NCBI GenBank assembly: GCA_017511325.1
Contig: JAFWKS010000322.1
Location: 1-7,621, forward strand
Direction of reading: 5' to 3'
Origin: Erysipelotrichaceae bacterium
Lineage (GTDB): Bacteria; Bacillota_I; Bacilli_A; Erysipelotrichales; Erysipelotrichaceae
Length of the DNA stretch: 7,621 bases
Position numbers and translations under genes: made by a program. Shown here in pieces: positions 5,790 through 7,621 of this stretch. The notes under the pieces are model-generated. The model did not search any database. It was not told the origin of the DNA and was given only the letters and a program-made list of their open reading frames with translations. Numbering within the stretch: position 1 is the first letter of the stretch; each line of letters starts with the position of its first letter.

Positions 5790-6648
5790 GAAAAAACTAG
5801 GTAAAGGTCTAAGTGAGATCTTCGGAGATAACTTTGATTCATTTCTTGATGATATCTCCAACGGCACGTCCGATATAAAAGCGACTCAGAGCGAACTGCC
5901 GATCAAGGATATTCGTCCAAACCCTTATCAGCCGCGTAAGACCTTCGATAAACAGGCTCTACAGGAAATGGCAGATTCAATCAGGCAGTACGGAGTTTTC
6001 CAGCCGATCCTGGTGCGCAAGGCGGTGAGCGGTTATGATCTGATCGCCGGTGAAAGAAGACTAAGAGCTTCCAAACTTGCAGAAAGAAAGACGATCCCGG
6101 CAGTAGTCGTGGATTTCGATGATCAGAAGATGATGGAGATCTCCTTGCTTGAAAACATCCAAAGAGAAGATCTGACACCGATCGAAGAGGCCAATGCCTA
6201 TAATCAGCTGATCAAGAAATACCACTATACACAGGAAGATCTTGCCAAGCAATTAGGCAAATCCAGAACCAATATCACCAATGTTTTGAGACTTCTTAAT
6301 CTTCCTAAGGAAGTCCAGAAGATGGTCTCAGACAATCAGCTCTCCTACAGTCAGGCTAGAACGATACTTTCACTGGAAGACAGTGCAGCCATGCTGGAAG
6401 TTGCAAACCAGGCAGTGGCAGAAGGCCTTTCGGTAAAACAGATCGAAAAGCTCTGCAAGAAGGTTGCCAAGACAAGCGGCAAACCTGTGAAAAAGAAAAG
6501 CGATCCTTTCATGGATGATGTTGTAGAAAGACTGCAGAAAAAATACGCTACAAAAGTAGAAATTAAAAACAAAAGCATCAATATAAAATATAATGATGTT
6601 GAGGATCTAAATAGAATCTTAGAAATAATGGGTCTTATCGAAGACTAA
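5779..6648 (+). CDS. parB: Chromosome partitioning protein ParB (Spo0J)
   Basis: CTP-dependent clamp that binds parS near the origin, spreads along DNA, recruits SMC and stimulates ParA. From ATG 5779 it is 289 residues. The N-terminal KKLGKGLSEIF (5-15) is the ParA-stimulating peptide, followed by an acidic linker to about 40. The CTP domain spans about 41-140 (NPYQPRK 48-54, GERRLRA 91-97, ENIQRED 125-131). The HTH lies at 151-176 and a C-terminal dimerisation domain at about 247-289. The HTH is ParB-like (Arg163), but the other specificity positions are unusual: Val169, Asn174, Ser191, with Gln192 where His is usual. The start is chosen by GGAGGG at 5768-5773 and by the family N-terminus; starting at 5764 would add five residues that are not family-like. 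No full parS site is visible in the window. Confidence 0.95.
   Translation: MANKKKLGKGLSEIFGDNFDSFLDDISNGTSDIKATQSELPIKDIRPNPYQPRKTFDKQALQEMADSIRQYGVFQPILVRKAVSGYDLIAGERRLRASKLAERKTIPAVVVDFDDQKMMEISLLENIQREDLTPIEEANAYNQLIKKYHYTQEDLAKQLGKSRTNITNVLRLLNLPKEVQKMVSDNQLSYSQARTILSLEDSAAMLEVANQAVAEGLSVKQIEKLCKKVAKTSGKPVKKKSDPFMDDVVERLQKKYATKVEIKNKSINIKYNDVEDLNRILEIMGLIED
6566..6594 (+). promoter_or_regulatory. Weak candidate promoter for the TelA-like gene
   Basis: A perfect TATAAT at 6589-6594 lies 17 nt after a poor -35 (AAAACA, 3/6), inside the AT-rich end of parB. The start of transcription near 6601 would give a leader of about 60 nt. It could simply reflect lysine- and asparagine-rich coding. 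Confidence 0.25.
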
Positions 6649-6662
6649 AAAGGAGAAGTTTT

Positions 6663-7621
6663 ATGGCAGAAAATGAAGACAAAATCGTTTTGACTCTAGG
6701 CGAAGAGCTGACAGCTCCACAGGAGAACTTAGAGGAAACAAAAGCTGAAGAAGAAAAGGATCTGGCAAGCGTCAATGCGAGCGATGTCGTTGGCTATGCA
6801 AAGCTTGATGATTCTGCTTTGTCTGAAGAAGAAAAGAAGATGGTCGAGGATTTCTCAAAACAGATCGATATCACAGAGACGAATTCAATTCTTCAATATG
6901 GTGCAACAGCTCAGAACAAAGTCGCTGATTTCTCAGATACAGCGCTGAAAAACGTCAAGACAAAGGACATTGATGATGTAGGTGATACGCTGTTAAAACT
7001 GGTCTCACAGCTGCGCAACTTCGATGTTGACGGAAAAGATGAAAATTTCTTTGCGAAGCTTTTCAAGAAGACGAGCAACAACATCAATGATGTAAAGGCT
7101 AAATATGATTCAGCCAATGCCAATGTCGACAAGATCGTCAAGGTCCTGGAAAATCATCAGATCACACTGATGAAGGACATCAACCTGCTTGATCAGCTCT
7201 ATGAAAAGAATTTAAAGAACTTGAAGGAACTCACGATGTATATCCTGGCCGGCTACAAGCGTTTAGCAGATATCAAAGCCAATGAACTTCCTGCAGCTTT
7301 GAAGAAGGCAGAAGAAAGCGGACTTCCTGAAGATGCTCAGGCAGCAAACGATCTTTCAGAAGCGATCAACCGCTTTGAAAAGAAGCTGCATGACCTTGAA
7401 CTGACCAGAATGGTTTCAATCCAGATGGCACCGCAGATCCGTCTGGTTCAGAACAACGATACGCTGATGACTGAGAAGATCCAGAGCACTCTGGTCAACA
7501 CCATCCCGCTCTGGAAGAATCAGATTGTTCTCTCACTCGGTATCGAGCATTCCAAGCAGGCGATGGAAGCGGAGCGCGAAGTCACCAACATGACCAACGA
7601 CCTGCTCAAGAAGAATGCGGA
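6663..7621 (+). CDS. TelA-family (toxic anion resistance) protein, 3'-truncated
   Basis: Cytoplasmic, mostly helical protein of the TelA/KlaA family, named for plasmid tellurite resistance and, in some Gram-positives, linked to tolerance of cell-envelope antimicrobials; the mechanism is unknown. The window holds 319 residues and the frame is still open at the edge; the family is usually about 360-400 long, so most is present. The first 60 residues are acidic and probably flexible, with several predicted helical stretches following. The family core is at 248-291: TRMVSIQMAPQIRLVQ then LMTEKIQSTL and NTIPLWKNQI, matching the usual Q..PQI..IQ.N...L and IPLWK.Q pattern. AAGGAG at 6650-6655 is a strong Shine-Dalgarno, 7 nt from the ATG. 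The gene follows parB by 14 nt with no terminator, so it is probably part of the par operon. A role in tellurite resistance should not be assumed. Confidence 0.88.
   Translation, partial: MAENEDKIVLTLGEELTAPQENLEETKAEEEKDLASVNASDVVGYAKLDDSALSEEEKKMVEDFSKQIDITETNSILQYGATAQNKVADFSDTALKNVKTKDIDDVGDTLLKLVSQLRNFDVDGKDENFFAKLFKKTSNNINDVKAKYDSANANVDKIVKVLENHQITLMKDINLLDQLYEKNLKNLKELTMYILAGYKRLADIKANELPAALKKAEESGLPEDAQAANDLSEAINRFEKKLHDLELTRMVSIQMAPQIRLVQNNDTLMTEKIQSTLVNTIPLWKNQIVLSLGIEHSKQAMEAEREVTNMTNDLLKKNA

Noticed and set aside
5490..5867. 125-codon minus-strand open frame across the parA/parB junction
   Set aside because: It lies opposite two strongly conserved genes, has no recognisable domain, and is a shadow of their codon use. 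The other minus-strand frames (such as 1652-1981, 4578-4913 and 6911-7141) were rejected for the same reason.
6663..7621. Novel defence or resistance island starting after parB
   Set aside because: The gene belongs to the widespread TelA family, shares codon style and spacing with parB, and has no mobile-element or defence-type neighbour in view.

Overview
The window looks like ordinary chromosome from a low-to-mid GC Gram-positive bacterium (Bacillota). The strongest clue is the block rsmG-noc-parA-parB, in which a Noc-type protein with Noc-specific DNA-contact residues lies next to a Soj-like ParA and a ParB. This arrangement is typical of the origin-proximal region of Bacillota. The placement may be near Erysipelotrichia, but that is only an impression from protein style and needs a database search. 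All eight genes are on the + strand, coding density is very high, and no stretch of 300 bases lacks a gene.

Bases 1-2680 hold the end of an ABC importer operon. It contains the C-terminal half of an FbpB-type (iron(III)/sugar-phosphate class) permease, a complete MalK/FbpC-type ATPase, and a YesL-family (DUF624) membrane protein. A clear hairpin terminator starts on the last base of the yesL-like stop codon. The transported substrate cannot be read from the sequence: the permease points to the 'iron' family, while the ATPase C-terminus and the YesL neighbour lean towards carbohydrates or phosphorylated compounds.

Bases 2681-3526 form a one-gene unit: an extended -10 promoter, NAD kinase (nadK) and a second hairpin terminator. 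Bases 3509-7621 hold the chromosome-maintenance block: rsmG (16S rRNA m7G methyltransferase), noc (nucleoid occlusion), parA and parB (origin segregation), and the start of a TelA-family gene that runs off the window. Overlaps (ATGA at rsmG/noc, 11 bp at parA/parB), short gaps and the lack of internal terminators suggest co-transcription. ParB and Noc are CTP-dependent clamp paralogues. ParB loads at parS sites and is moved by ParA, whereas Noc loads at NBS sites and keeps division away from the nucleoid.

The most unusual observation concerns translation starts. nadK and rsmG have no Shine-Dalgarno sequence, and each has a -10 box placed so that transcription would begin at or within about 3 nt of the ATG, which suggests leaderless mRNAs. 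noc also has a -10 that would give a leader of only about 9 nt. The ATPase, parA, parB and telA-like genes have clear Shine-Dalgarno sites. Other points of interest are a Noc that lacks the N-terminal membrane-targeting helix known from Bacillus, a ParB with non-standard specificity residues, a TelA-family gene attached to the par operon, and nadK rather than mnmG upstream of rsmG. I found no mobile element, CRISPR array, tRNA, rRNA or convincing new defence system.
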